A stretch of 54,240 bases of DNA, taken from positions 1-54,240 of the forward strand of contig JAJRPG010000095.1 of NCBI GenBank assembly GCA_024280855.1, written 5' to 3'. The notes under the pieces were generated by a model. The model saw nothing but the letters and a program-made list of their open reading frames with translations, did no database searches and was not told where the DNA came from. Position 1 is the stretch's first letter. Every line of letters starts with the position of its first letter. This document shows, one piece after another, positions 15,663 to 25,399 of the stretch. Source of the stretch: Planctomycetota bacterium (lineage in GTDB: Bacteria; Planctomycetota; Phycisphaerae; UBA1845). The translations under genes were made by a program, and so were the position numbers.

Positions 15663-18600
15663 GCAGGGAAATCTCGGTATCCATCCACCCGGCGCATTGG
15701 GCGTGGCCTTTTTCGTTCATGCCAATGCTGACTGCCTGCTAGGGCGTGGTGGAGATGGCGTGACAAATACCCTCAAAGAAAAAGCCTTGTTTCGCTTAAA
15801 GGAAAATGGAAAACTGCGTATCGTTTCATTGAAGAAACGCATCTATTCCAACCTTCTAGAAGCCGACGCACTCAACTCGATGCCAGAGCTAATTCTGGTT
15901 TGCTGCAATCCCGATCAACTCGGCTCGCTTACCGCACATATCGTATGGTACTTGGAAAATCTTGCGAACCGAGGCAAACTTAACAGCGTTCAAGATATCC
16001 AGGCGCGCGTCCCGATCCTGCTAGTTCTCCCCAATGGCATACTCTTCGAGCAAACCGTAAAAACTTACGAGGATCAACTTCACGAAGCCATTTTACTACA
16101 CCGAATCCAAGGCGTTAGTGACAAAATGGTGCGAGCGCTTCTCGATCGAGTAGTTCGAGGTGTTGCGCTCCAAGCCGGCGGGCGGCATGGAAGCGGAACA
16201 GACACTGTTTACATACTAGAACGCAAAGGATCACTCCTGTTTGCCGACGGCGGTGATCTTGAAAGATCGAGGATTGAAAATATCCTCTCTGCACACGAGT
16301 ACCCCTTCACGCATGTACGCGGCGTGCCAGGCACAAGAATCGAATTCGACAAAGGCATGATTTCGATGATTCTCAACGTGGGTGGCCTCATTCATATGGT
16401 CGATGAGCAAGGTGTACTTCGAGACTTACGAATGGGTGATCTGTGCAACGATCCTACGAAAGCCGAATTCATTAAGAAAGTCACTCAAGCGGTCTTCGAC
16501 GTGGGTAAAGCGGTCGGTGCTTATTCAGATGATGCAGCTCTTGGTAACGTCTGGCCCAACCACCTAAAAACAATCCTCGCTCACGCAGGACACATCACCA
16601 GTTCACTAAAAGGCTTCCGCGACGCGCTATCACAAGGGCTAGATAGTGTCCAGCTGTTCTCGAATGAGGAATGGCTACTCACACCTCTCGCCACTTACGC
16701 TGCCAAAGTCGGGCTTACCAAGGAAGAAGAGCTTTTCAATTCACTCCGGCGTCAAGTCCAAGCTGCGATGGCCCGCGCCATCAGATTTCGCGATCAGGAT
16801 TCCGAAGAAAATCAATCAAAGGCCAATGCCATGAATCTTTCCGCACAACGTAACATTAATATAGAATTGTACGACTCCGGACCTGACAATCTACTGCTCA
16901 TAGGAACGATGCTCGACCAGGAGCACTTGATTAAACTGCAAGTAACCATTTACCTACCCGACGAGCAAATTACACATTGCAGGATACAAATGATCCGATC
17001 TCCATTTCCGGTGTGCAGCGAAGTCCACACACTCGCCGAGCGATTGGTAGGCCTACGAATTCAGCGCGGCGTCCTCAACGAGGTCAGCGAGCGATTAGGT
17101 GGACGTATAGGCTGTTCACATATCAAGGAATTAGCCAACAGTCTCATATACTTTGTAGCCTCACACCTCGTGCGTCGCCGCACCGGCGTTGATCCCATGT
17201 CCACCGATTACGCTCTCAAACCGGCCGAGGAAAGATTTACCCTGACCAAAGAATTACTCCGCGACTCCTGCTTGGCTTATTGCCAAACAACGCCTCATAT
17301 GCTCGATGAAAAAATAGGGATCAAACGCATAGGCCAGGAGCACAAAAGCCATATTGATTTAGAACCTTACGAAACCTCGATTGGAAAAATCATCGAGGAT
17401 CGTTCTAATCGTTGGGCAGATCAATCCTACATACGCAGCAGAATCGGTGAAGTCGAACACCAAATCAGCCGGAAAGAATTTTCACAAAACGTCTTTCAGA
17501 TCGCTCGCCATCTAATCGATCTTGGCATTCAACCAGGACATCGAGTCGCCATGCTCTCCGAAAATCGAGTTGAAATGTTCATATTTGATTTAGCGGTCAT
17601 TTCAATCGGGGCGACCTCCATCCCCATATTCGCAGGTTATCCCGCAGATCAGGTAGCCTACGTAATTGGACATTCGCGTCCTCGCTTCTTAGTAGTTTCA
17701 GGAGCACATCAACTTGAAAAAATCAACCAATCACAACACACTTGGATCGAAAAATACTTCTGCATGGACTTCGACAACACCGCAAAATCCTGGGGAGCGA
17801 TTGATTTTTCAACTTTGCTCATCAGCGGCGGCGCAACACCTCAAGAACTTAGCAATCGCATCGATGCAGTGTCCCCCGACGATCTCTGCATCGTCATGTA
17901 CACATCGGGAACCACAGGACCACCCAAAGGTGTCAAACTATCTCACAGAAACATCATCTCACAGCAAAAAGCCATTGAACAGATTTGGGATGTTGGAGAA
18001 AACGACGCCGTCCTAAGCTACTTGCCCTGGCATCACAGCTTCGGCGGATTGTTTGAGCGATTCATGACGCTCTACCATGGCTGTACACTTTGCCTGGATG
18101 ATTCGCGCGGACGCGACATAGACAGAATGATAGACAATTGGAAAGCTTTCAATCCTACCTTGTTTTTCAGTGTGCCACGAATTCACGACATGCTCATTAC
18201 TCAGTGCAGCGAACGACCTGAAATTAACGACCTTGTGTTCGGTAGAAATTTGAGATTCGTATTTACAGCCGGCGCATCGCTCTCAGCCACAGTAGCAGCC
18301 GAATACAGAAAACACGACATTCCGGTGCTAGAAGGATGGGGTTTAACCGAAACATCACCCTGCGTAACCATGACCAGTATCGAAGGCGAATGGAAAAGCG
18401 GCAGCGTCGGATTCCCTATCCCCGGCGTAAAAGTCAGAGTCGATAGCGACCAAGAAATCCTAGTCAAAGGCCCAAACGTCATGAGTGGATACTTGGACGA
18501 TGAAGAAGCAACCTCACGCGTCATAGACAACAACGGATGGCTCCACACCGGCGATTTGGGGCAATACACAACCGAAGGACTCATCCTATACGGCCGCAAA

Positions 18601-19059
18601 GACGGCGCATTCAAATTGACGACCGGCGAGAAAGTACATCCCCAACGCATCGAAACGGTGCTGGTTAACGAATCCCCCTACATCAATCTCGCGGTCGCCC
18701 TCGGCTCAGGTAAGGACTACGTCTCCGTATTGATTTATCCCGATTTCAGCAGATTACGCGCATGGGCACAAGAACATGGAATCGAGGATGAGTGCCTGGT
18801 CAATTTGCCCGAAGTTCGCGCCCTCTATGCTGAAGAATTAAGCCGAATCAATCCTATGATCGAAGTCAAATACCAACGCGTGCGACGCGCTCTTTTATCC
18901 ACATCAGAACCATCCATGGAAAATGGCGAATTAACAGCCACAGGAAAAATTTCCCGCAGGTCAGTCATAAACAACCGCAAACATGAGCTTGAAGAATTAT
19001 ATGCCGCTCAATCAAATGGCACGGTAATTGTAGTGGGTGAATTGCAGAGGATAAATTAA
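15655..19059 (+). CDS. Triple fusion: ketopantoate-reductase-like domain, DUF2889, acyl-CoA synthetase
   Basis: The protein has 1134 residues; ATG at 15655, overlapping the previous gene by 8 bases. Residues 1-390 resemble ketopantoate reductase: an altered N-terminal glycine loop (HPPGALG), a Lys/Asn helix motif (FDKGMISMILNVGG, ~230) and a TSSLKGFRDAL element (~315). Residues ~395-530 match DUF2889, with a Cys/His pattern (PVCSEVHTLAERLVGLRI, ERLGGRIGCSHIKELA). Residues ~575-1110 are an AMP-forming acyl-CoA synthetase close to long-chain types: YTSGTTGPPKGVKLSHRN near 748, GWGLTETSP and GWLHTGDLG, with a plausible adenylation-active Lys region GKISRRSV. It is the only CoA ligase in the island and so the best local candidate for activating an acid substrate. 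The role of the first two domains is unknown. Confidence 0.82.
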   Translation: MLKQGNLGIHPPGALGVAFFVHANADCLLGRGGDGVTNTLKEKALFRLKENGKLRIVSLKKRIYSNLLEADALNSMPELILVCCNPDQLGSLTAHIVWYLENLANRGKLNSVQDIQARVPILLVLPNGILFEQTVKTYEDQLHEAILLHRIQGVSDKMVRALLDRVVRGVALQAGGRHGSGTDTVYILERKGSLLFADGGDLERSRIENILSAHEYPFTHVRGVPGTRIEFDKGMISMILNVGGLIHMVDEQGVLRDLRMGDLCNDPTKAEFIKKVTQAVFDVGKAVGAYSDDAALGNVWPNHLKTILAHAGHITSSLKGFRDALSQGLDSVQLFSNEEWLLTPLATYAAKVGLTKEEELFNSLRRQVQAAMARAIRFRDQDSEENQSKANAMNLSAQRNINIELYDSGPDNLLLIGTMLDQEHLIKLQVTIYLPDEQITHCRIQMIRSPFPVCSEVHTLAERLVGLRIQRGVLNEVSERLGGRIGCSHIKELANSLIYFVASHLVRRRTGVDPMSTDYALKPAEERFTLTKELLRDSCLAYCQTTPHMLDEKIGIKRIGQEHKSHIDLEPYETSIGKIIEDRSNRWADQSYIRSRIGEVEHQISRKEFSQNVFQIARHLIDLGIQPGHRVAMLSENRVEMFIFDLAVISIGATSIPIFAGYPADQVAYVIGHSRPRFLVVSGAHQLEKINQSQHTWIEKYFCMDFDNTAKSWGAIDFSTLLISGGATPQELSNRIDAVSPDDLCIVMYTSGTTGPPKGVKLSHRNIISQQKAIEQIWDVGENDAVLSYLPWHHSFGGLFERFMTLYHGCTLCLDDSRGRDIDRMIDNWKAFNPTLFFSVPRIHDMLITQCSERPEINDLVFGRNLRFVFTAGASLSATVAAEYRKHDIPVLEGWGLTETSPCVTMTSIEGEWKSGSVGFPIPGVKVRVDSDQEILVKGPNVMSGYLDDEEATSRVIDNNGWLHTGDLGQYTTEGLILYGRKDGAFKLTTGEKVHPQRIETVLVNESPYINLAVALGSGKDYVSVLIYPDFSRLRAWAQEHGIEDECLVNLPEVRALYAEELSRINPMIEVKYQRVRRALLSTSEPSMENGELTATGKISRRSVINNRKHELEELYAAQSNGTVIVVGELQRIN

Positions 19060-19060
19060 G

Positions 19061-20311
19061 ATGAGAAATGCTAACACTCCATCCGTAGTAATCGCGGGCG
19101 CAGCTCGTACACCATTTGGCGTCAAATGCGGCACATTGTCCCAGTTATCAGCAGAAGACCTAGCCGTCTTAGCTTGCAACGAAGCCATTCAACGCTGCGG
19201 AGTCGACAGAAGCAACATCGACGCCGCAGTCGGCGCAAACGTCTATCAGTGCACAGCGCCTGGCACCCAAGATATTTACTTCCCGCGCAATGTAGGCCTA
19301 AGATGCAACATCCCACAGGAAGCGCCCGCCCTGCTTGTACAACGTATTTGCGGCTCTGGCCTGCAAGCCATCGTCACAGGCCTTGGACAAATCCTTCTCC
19401 CCCAAGCCATCGACAACGCGAATATCGTTCTCTCATTTGGCGCAGAAACGATGTCGCGTGCGCCGCAAATTCTTCGCAGCCCACGCTCCAAAAGAAATTT
19501 CTGGGAATTCCTGGAAGGCGGACACCTGGACGACGTCATGCTCACCTCACTTAACCACGACGTAGCCTCCACCAGCATGATGCGCACCGCCGACGAATAT
19601 GGCCAACAAATGGAAATCACTCGCGCCCAATGCGATGAGTTCGCCATGTTCTCACACGAACGAGCACGACAGGCATTCCGTTCAAGCCAATTCAATGGCG
19701 GTGATGCACTTTTGGGAATGTTCGCCGTCGACACAAAAGCACCCAATGGCACACCCATCCATCTAGCTCGCGATGAGTGTGTAAGAAAAACTTCGCTCAA
19801 CATTCTAAGTAAGCTACCAGGCTTGACCCCTCATAAACTCGTTTCCCCCGGCAACGCCAGTGAAATTAGCGACGGAGCGGCAGCTGTACTTCTTGTTGAA
19901 CGGACGAAGGCTGACCAGCTAGGACTACCGACCCGATTTGAGATCGTAAGTTACGGGATAGCCGGCGTGGACCCTCGCGTCATGGGGCGTGGCCCAGTTC
20001 CTGCCATCAATCAGGCACTCCAAAAAGCAGAGCTATCCATAAATGACATCGGACTATGGGAAATCAACGAAGCGTTCGCAGCACAGTTTCTCGGCGTCGA
20101 AAAGGAACTCAATTTGGATAGAGAAATCACAAACGTCAATGGCGGCGCCATCGCGCTTGGACATCCTCTAGGGGCTACCGGCACGAGATTGATTGTCGAT
20201 CTCATGTACGAAATGAAGCGACGTTCTGTTCAATACGGATGCGCCTCAGCCTGCATCGGTGGCGGACAAGGCATCGCAATGATCATCCGTGATACGGAAC
20301 TAAAACAGTAA
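19061..20311 (+). CDS. Acetyl-CoA acyltransferase (thiolase)
   Basis: The protein has 416 residues with all thiolase hallmarks: nucleophile Cys in QRICGSGLQAI, NEAFAAQF, the GHPLGATGTR histidine motif and the second Cys in SACIGGGQGIAM. It starts one base after the stop of the preceding fusion gene. In this setting it most likely cleaves 3-oxopimelyl-CoA to glutaryl-CoA and acetyl-CoA, the last step of the island. General beta-oxidation is the alternative. All catalytic positions are intact. Confidence 0.9.
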   Translation: MRNANTPSVVIAGAARTPFGVKCGTLSQLSAEDLAVLACNEAIQRCGVDRSNIDAAVGANVYQCTAPGTQDIYFPRNVGLRCNIPQEAPALLVQRICGSGLQAIVTGLGQILLPQAIDNANIVLSFGAETMSRAPQILRSPRSKRNFWEFLEGGHLDDVMLTSLNHDVASTSMMRTADEYGQQMEITRAQCDEFAMFSHERARQAFRSSQFNGGDALLGMFAVDTKAPNGTPIHLARDECVRKTSLNILSKLPGLTPHKLVSPGNASEISDGAAAVLLVERTKADQLGLPTRFEIVSYGIAGVDPRVMGRGPVPAINQALQKAELSINDIGLWEINEAFAAQFLGVEKELNLDREITNVNGGAIALGHPLGATGTRLIVDLMYEMKRRSVQYGCASACIGGGQGIAMIIRDTELKQ

Positions 20312-20330
20312 ACAGTTGTAGAGAATAATC

Positions 20331-22805
20331 ATGAAAAATGCATTTTCATTTGGCGATAAAACAATCGAAGCCGCAGTCACCAAGGTGAATAACTTACAAC
20401 GCATTGCCCTTATCGGTGCGGGTACAATGGGGCAAGGCATCGCCTTAGACCTGATGAATAAAAGCAATTGCGAGCTTGTCATTCTCGACATTTCCGAGCA
20501 AGCACTACAAAACGCCAGAAAGCGATTTGAAGATCACTGGACCAGGCAAGTAGCCACATCACGACTTCGTCAGGAAGACGCCGATGCACTAGCAGCACGG
20601 GTAGAGTACGCCACCGATTTCAATAAACTTTCCCAAGTCGATCTGATCTGGGAAGTCGCATCCGAGCGTAGCGAAGTCAAAGCCAGCATCTTCAAATCCA
20701 TTGAACAATTCGCCGATACCGAACGCCTGATAGCTGTTTTCTCCAACACGTCCTCTCACACCTCAGCCGAGTTGGCCGAACTGTTCAAAACCCAGGCCTA
20801 CCGCGAAAGATTCCTAACCGTTCACGGGTACTTCCCGTTCGACGCCAACCGTCTCATAGACGTCATGAAAGGAAAATACGCTTCAGAATCGGTGTTCGCG
20901 TTTGGCGTCGTTTTCGCAGATCAGATTCTCGAAAAAACAGTCATCGCCCTTCCCGTAGATCATCATGGATACATCACCGACCCGATCTTCCAAGCCATGG
21001 GTGCGATCATTTCCTGGGATGTTCAAGATTCGCGCGATATCATCCAGTTAGGCGGCCTATGGGAATTATTCACCGCCAACCCCTTCATGGTGCTAGACCA
21101 GACAGGTCACATGCCATACACCGAATCTTCACGCCATCTAGGACAGGCACTCCCCGATAATGATCGTCTGCGAGGTCTATACAATCGCAACGGTAAACAT
21201 TACCCCGACTGGATCGCCCAACTCGAAACATCCGGATGCACCGGCGTGAACTCAAAATCACATGAAGGATTCTTTGCCTGGAATACAAAAGGACAACCAA
21301 AGGCTACAAGCGTATTAAACCCAGCCAACGGTTCTTACGTACCCATCGAAGAAATCTCTCGTAAGGATTACTGGTCATTCTACGAAGCCGCCGAACAAGA
21401 TCGCCGCGCAGGAAAAATCAAAAGTGTAGATGCCTTAATCCACGTAGCTTGTGCCGATGACGCAGGTGGTCGTGCATTCCGAAGATACGCCATGCCGATT
21501 TGCCTATACGCACTCGACATGATTCAAGACCACGCTGCCTCTCCGGGCCAAATCAATATGGCCACCCGCGCCGGGCTTCGTTTCAAAGCCGGTCTGATTG
21601 AAGTCATAGATGGACTCATCAACCATCTAACCATCGATGGCCTGCTCGAATTAATCCGTCGGGCACGCGACGAAAATGCAGATGATGCTCACTTCATCGA
21701 CATGCTAGATGTCGATGGCCATACAGGACCACGACAAGGCATACCCTGCCTGCTTCATGAAATGAAAAAACGCAATCTCACGCGACTACTCCAATACGGA
21801 AAATACAATAACACACCGGTCGCAGAACTTGATCTTGAGACTGGTAAATACCATGGCTGCTACATGGATTTGAAATTCTACGAACCATCCCATAAAGACC
21901 GCGTAGCGAGCATAGTTTTCAACTCTCCATTACGCGGTAACGTTTTCAACCGAGCGGTAATCGATCAACTTCATCACGCTGTGAGCCGTGTACTTGAAAT
22001 GCATCGCAAAGGCACCTGTGGCGCCGCACTCTTTTCAGCCGCGGGTTCCGGCATGAGAATGCTCGGGGCCGATGCGAGAGAATTCAACCGAGGATGGTTT
22101 GAACGCGATAAGGGCTACGTCCCCTTGACCGAAGAACAGGCCGCCGCATCCAGTCGAAACGCCGTTAGCTGCTTCCGCTTACTGCAAGAAAGCCCGGTCG
22201 CCAGCATCGGAGTCTTTGGTGAAAAATGGGGGGGCGGCGCAGAATTCACCTACTTCCTTGATCAGCGCTACGATGTACGCGCGTTCGGTTTCGTTTACGA
22301 CTCACTAGAACGCACCACACGCTGGCAACAGTCCAACACTTATAACCAGCCTGAATTGGATTATGCGATTCTGCCAGGATTTGGTGCAGTAGGCGAATTA
22401 AAACGACTTGGCATGGGCGACTCTGTAATTTTCGAGGTTTTTGACGCCGGCATGAACGCCGACCGCGCCTACCAGGTTGGCCTAAGCAATGGCGTGTTCG
22501 ACGATGAGTTAGAAGCCCTTCGCCGTGGCTACGAGCGCGCCCGCAACATGGCCAAGGATGCCCCCTACTCACGAGCACTATTCAAAAAGGAACTCGCACG
22601 CGGCGCGGACGATGCGGAACTCGCCCACGAAACTGGCGAGATATTCAATCCAAAGAAAAACAAATTCATCGACACTGGACTATTAGCATTACTAGATCGT
22701 GGAGCAAGAACGAGAAAAATGGACTACAACTGCGCAGACACCAAGCTACCTGGGTGGAAATATCCAGAAGAAAACGGAGTGGCTACGCAAATATCGCAAG
22801 ACTAA
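20331..22805 (+). CDS. Fused 3-hydroxyacyl-CoA dehydrogenase / enoyl-CoA hydratase, divergent
   Basis: The product has 824 residues. The N-terminal NAD-binding domain (RIALIGAGTMGQGIALD, residues 24-40) and a C-terminal 3-hydroxyacyl-CoA dehydrogenase part (to ~510) are followed by a crotonase domain (~520-745). The order is reversed relative to FadB/FadJ. The dehydrogenase SNTSS motif is kept (138-142), but the catalytic segment normally HFFNP...E reads H165-GYFP with Asp177 in the Glu position. The crotonase part keeps the oxyanion glycines and Glu638 (GGGAEF) and a second acid in QPELDY (Glu675). It could oxidise 3-hydroxypimelyl-CoA and hydrate an unsaturated dicarboxyl-CoA. The divergence leaves room for a special ring-derived substrate. 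Twenty bases separate it from the thiolase gene. Confidence 0.82.
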   Translation: MKNAFSFGDKTIEAAVTKVNNLQRIALIGAGTMGQGIALDLMNKSNCELVILDISEQALQNARKRFEDHWTRQVATSRLRQEDADALAARVEYATDFNKLSQVDLIWEVASERSEVKASIFKSIEQFADTERLIAVFSNTSSHTSAELAELFKTQAYRERFLTVHGYFPFDANRLIDVMKGKYASESVFAFGVVFADQILEKTVIALPVDHHGYITDPIFQAMGAIISWDVQDSRDIIQLGGLWELFTANPFMVLDQTGHMPYTESSRHLGQALPDNDRLRGLYNRNGKHYPDWIAQLETSGCTGVNSKSHEGFFAWNTKGQPKATSVLNPANGSYVPIEEISRKDYWSFYEAAEQDRRAGKIKSVDALIHVACADDAGGRAFRRYAMPICLYALDMIQDHAASPGQINMATRAGLRFKAGLIEVIDGLINHLTIDGLLELIRRARDENADDAHFIDMLDVDGHTGPRQGIPCLLHEMKKRNLTRLLQYGKYNNTPVAELDLETGKYHGCYMDLKFYEPSHKDRVASIVFNSPLRGNVFNRAVIDQLHHAVSRVLEMHRKGTCGAALFSAAGSGMRMLGADAREFNRGWFERDKGYVPLTEEQAAASSRNAVSCFRLLQESPVASIGVFGEKWGGGAEFTYFLDQRYDVRAFGFVYDSLERTTRWQQSNTYNQPELDYAILPGFGAVGELKRLGMGDSVIFEVFDAGMNADRAYQVGLSNGVFDDELEALRRGYERARNMAKDAPYSRALFKKELARGADDAELAHETGEIFNPKKNKFIDTGLLALLDRGARTRKMDYNCADTKLPGWKYPEENGVATQISQD

Positions 22806-22862
22806 CTGTAGAAAGTCGTGGCCATAGAATATGCCATCAGAATGAATAACGATAGCACACGA

Positions 22863-22879
22863 GGTCGGAATTTCCGGCC
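22863..22879. promoter_or_regulatory. Palindrome GGTCGGAATTTCCGGCC before the benzoyl-CoA reductase genes
   Basis: Eight-base arms with one mismatch (T/G) surround a single T, ending 22 bases before the bzdN start. The 96-base gap is the longest in the rightward series up to bzdN, so an internal promoter or operator here is plausible. It shares the CGGAA/TTCCG flavour but not the exact sequence of the operator candidates near 9600. Confidence 0.35.
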
Positions 22880-22901
22880 AACAATATAAGATGAATGGCT
22901 T

Positions 22902-24068
22902 ATGAATAATAAAATCTTTGACGAGTGGCCAGGCAAACCCCTCGATGAGATACTTTGCCTTTGCAGGGACTTGGTAGAAGACCCCACCTATCCAACCGTT
23001 AAACGCTGGCGAGAAAACGGTGGCAAAGTTGCCGGTCATTTTCAAGTCTATTTCCCCGAAGAAATCGCTCACGCCGCGGGCATGTTGCCAGTCAAGCTGC
23101 GTGGTGCGCCAGTAGAACTGACAAGAGCGGATTCGCACTTCGGGTCATACCTGTGCTCAATACTAAAAACATCACTGGAAATTGTAGCAACGGGAGAGCT
23201 TGAACTCGACTTATTCGTTTCGCATCCCATCTGCGACGCCGCTAGAAATCTCGCAGCCATTTGGGGCCGAAACTTCGACTATCCTTGCCAGATTCTCTAC
23301 CTCCCACAGAACCCAAACTCTAGCCAAAGTGCGCAATATTTAAGTGACGAATACAACCGTATTAAAAAGCTGATTGAAAAAATCGCTGATCGATCGATAA
23401 CAGAAGATGATCTTCGTCACTCAATGAATGTCTTTAATGAAAACCGGCGCTTAATGCGCGAACTATACGACATCAAGCGAGAAACACCCTGGCTCGTCGC
23501 AGCCGAGGACGCTTACTGTCTCGTATCTGTAGGCGGCATGATTCCCAGAGAAGAGCATAACGAATTACTTCAAGCGGTCATTCCGCAATTGAAACAGCGG
23601 CAGGTCAAACAACAGGACAGAATTCGCGTGGTCTTTGAAGGTGGTTTTTGCGAGCAACCGCCGCTAGACCTTATTCGAATGCTCGGACGAAGTTGTTACT
23701 TAGTCGATGACGATCTTCTCATCGGCATGCGATGGATTATTGAAGACGTGTCCACCGAAGGCGACGCCATGTTCAACCTCGCCAACGCCTATTTAGAAAA
23801 GTCTTCTTACAGTCCAGTCCAACACGACAACCGTAAACCAAAAGAAGAAATGCTGATTCGTCGTATCGAAGCATCGCAGGCAGACGCCGTGATCGTCGCA
23901 GCCGCAAAAATGTGCGAACCAGGCCTGGAAGAACAGGTCGCCTATACACACGCCTTAGACGAAAAAGGTATTCCATATTTCGTGAGTGAATTTGAAGAAA
24001 ATATGACTTCATTCGAACACCTTGAATTGCAGGTTGAAACCTTTTTGGAAAACCTGTTGTTCGCTTAG
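22902..24068 (+). CDS. bzdN: Class I benzoyl-CoA reductase, small FeS subunit (BzdN/BcrC type)
   Basis: The protein has 388 residues in the HgdB/BcrC family. Three expected cluster cysteines are visible, in [23 protein letters not shown] and [12 protein letters not shown]. The N-terminal [18 protein letters not shown] is the family's substrate-domain signature. With BzdO it forms the benzoyl-CoA-binding half of the oxygen-sensitive ATP-dependent reductase that dearomatises benzoyl-CoA to the 1,5-diene. The gene order (small, large, ATPase, ATPase) matches bzdNOPQ of Azoarcus and bcrCBAD of Thauera; two ATPases of only ~30 kDa point to the Azoarcus subtype. The ribosome site before the ATG at 22902 is weak. 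Other substituted aromatic CoA esters are possible substrates. Confidence 0.87.
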   Translation: MNNKIFDEWPGKPLDEILCLCRDLVEDPTYPTVKRWRENGGKVAGHFQVYFPEEIAHAAGMLPVKLRGAPVELTRADSHFGSYLCSILKTSLEIVATGELELDLFVSHPICDAARNLAAIWGRNFDYPCQILYLPQNPNSSQSAQYLSDEYNRIKKLIEKIADRSITEDDLRHSMNVFNENRRLMRELYDIKRETPWLVAAEDAYCLVSVGGMIPREEHNELLQAVIPQLKQRQVKQQDRIRVVFEGGFCEQPPLDLIRMLGRSCYLVDDDLLIGMRWIIEDVSTEGDAMFNLANAYLEKSSYSPVQHDNRKPKEEMLIRRIEASQADAVIVAAAKMCEPGLEEQVAYTHALDEKGIPYFVSEFEENMTSFEHLELQVETFLENLLFA

Positions 24069-24085
24069 CCATGAAGGATGAATCG

Positions 24086-25387
24086 ATGAGTACAACAGTA
24101 GATAAACAGGATATTGTCGGACGCGGCAACCGCGACGGCGCACAACACTTCCGCGACTGGTTTTCAGAATTGACTGATACAGCCAAGCAGGGAGGCCAAT
24201 CAGCCTATGTATTCGTCATGGGCAGTTTAAACGAAATTCTAAAGGTATTTGATCTGCCAGTCGTTTTCCCTGAAATTAATTCATTACAAACAGCCGTCCG
24301 GCGCGTAGCCCACGAATATCTCAGCGAAGCCGAAGACTACGGCTATTCGCCAGACATTTGCGGATACGTCAAGGCCGATGTCGCCGTACAACTACGTCAT
24401 GGCGAGCATCCCATGGGGCAAATCCCAGAACCCAGCATCGCCGTACTGACCAACGCCTGTAACACCTACATCAAGTGGGCCGAAATCTGGCAGCGGATGT
24501 ACGACATCCCCATGGTCACCATCGACATACCAGGCACGCGCGAAGCTGATGGACAAACGTGGAAAGGAGACAAAAATTTCGAAAACGATCGTAAATATGT
24601 CTCTACCCAATTAAAAGAACTCATTAAGACTTGCGAGCAGGTCACTGGAAAAAAGTTCGACATAGACAAATTTCGAGAAATTCTTGGCTACGCAAATGAT
24701 ATGAGTGTGGGCTGGAAAAGAGTGATCGAGTTGAACAAAAACAGGCCCTCGCTGTTTAATGCACTCACCGACGGAACCATCTATCTCGGTGTAGCCAATG
24801 GTTTCCGAGGAACCAAGATCGGCAGTACATACTTCAAAGAGCTTGTTGAAGAAATGGAATACAGAGCCGAACACGGCATCGGAACTCTAACCGAAGAATT
24901 ATATCGACTCGTGTTCGTCGGCGTACCATGTTATCCAATCTTCAGAAGATTTAACGAACTATTCTCCGAATGGGGTGGAACGTTTATCAACTCCACATAC
25001 CTATGGTTTGCTTCCGGTGGAACCAACATAGGCTTCGAGTACGACCTCAGCGATCCCATCGAAAGCCTGGCCGAGGGATTACTCATCAGCGTGCGCGATG
25101 CCATGGATAGTATGTTCTACCAGGATCGTATGATGTCAGACATGATCGAAGAATTCGGAGTAGACGGCATCATCTACCATCCCATCAAGAGTTGCCGAAC
25201 AGTATCCACCGGACTCGCAGACAGTAGGCGCTATCTCGCCAAGAAACACGACATTCCCAGCCTATTCATCGAATCAGACATGATGGATCGACGCGTGGTC
25301 AGTGAAGCGCAAATGAAGAATCGTATCGATGCCTTTTTCGAAGGACTAGAGTCACGCCGCAAACAGGCAATCAATCATAGATCATAA
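24086..25387 (+). CDS. bzdO: Class I benzoyl-CoA reductase, large FeS subunit (BzdO/BcrB type)
   Basis: The product is about 433 residues with an ATG at 24086 and AAGGA eight bases upstream; an ATG at 24071 lacks a ribosome site. The three cluster cysteines appear in SPDICGYVKADV, LTNACNTYIKWAE and HPIKSCRTVSTG. This subunit pairs with BzdN to hold the active-site [4Fe-4S] cluster and substrate. It begins 17 bases after the bzdN stop and ends 12 bases before bzdP. Unlike the lone HgdB-like protein at 13615 it has few extra cysteines, consistent with a single cubane. Confidence 0.88.
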   Translation: MSTTVDKQDIVGRGNRDGAQHFRDWFSELTDTAKQGGQSAYVFVMGSLNEILKVFDLPVVFPEINSLQTAVRRVAHEYLSEAEDYGYSPDICGYVKADVAVQLRHGEHPMGQIPEPSIAVLTNACNTYIKWAEIWQRMYDIPMVTIDIPGTREADGQTWKGDKNFENDRKYVSTQLKELIKTCEQVTGKKFDIDKFREILGYANDMSVGWKRVIELNKNRPSLFNALTDGTIYLGVANGFRGTKIGSTYFKELVEEMEYRAEHGIGTLTEELYRLVFVGVPCYPIFRRFNELFSEWGGTFINSTYLWFASGGTNIGFEYDLSDPIESLAEGLLISVRDAMDSMFYQDRMMSDMIEEFGVDGIIYHPIKSCRTVSTGLADSRRYLAKKHDIPSLFIESDMMDRRVVSEAQMKNRIDAFFEGLESRRKQAINHRS

Positions 25388-25399
25388 GGAAACCTTTCC

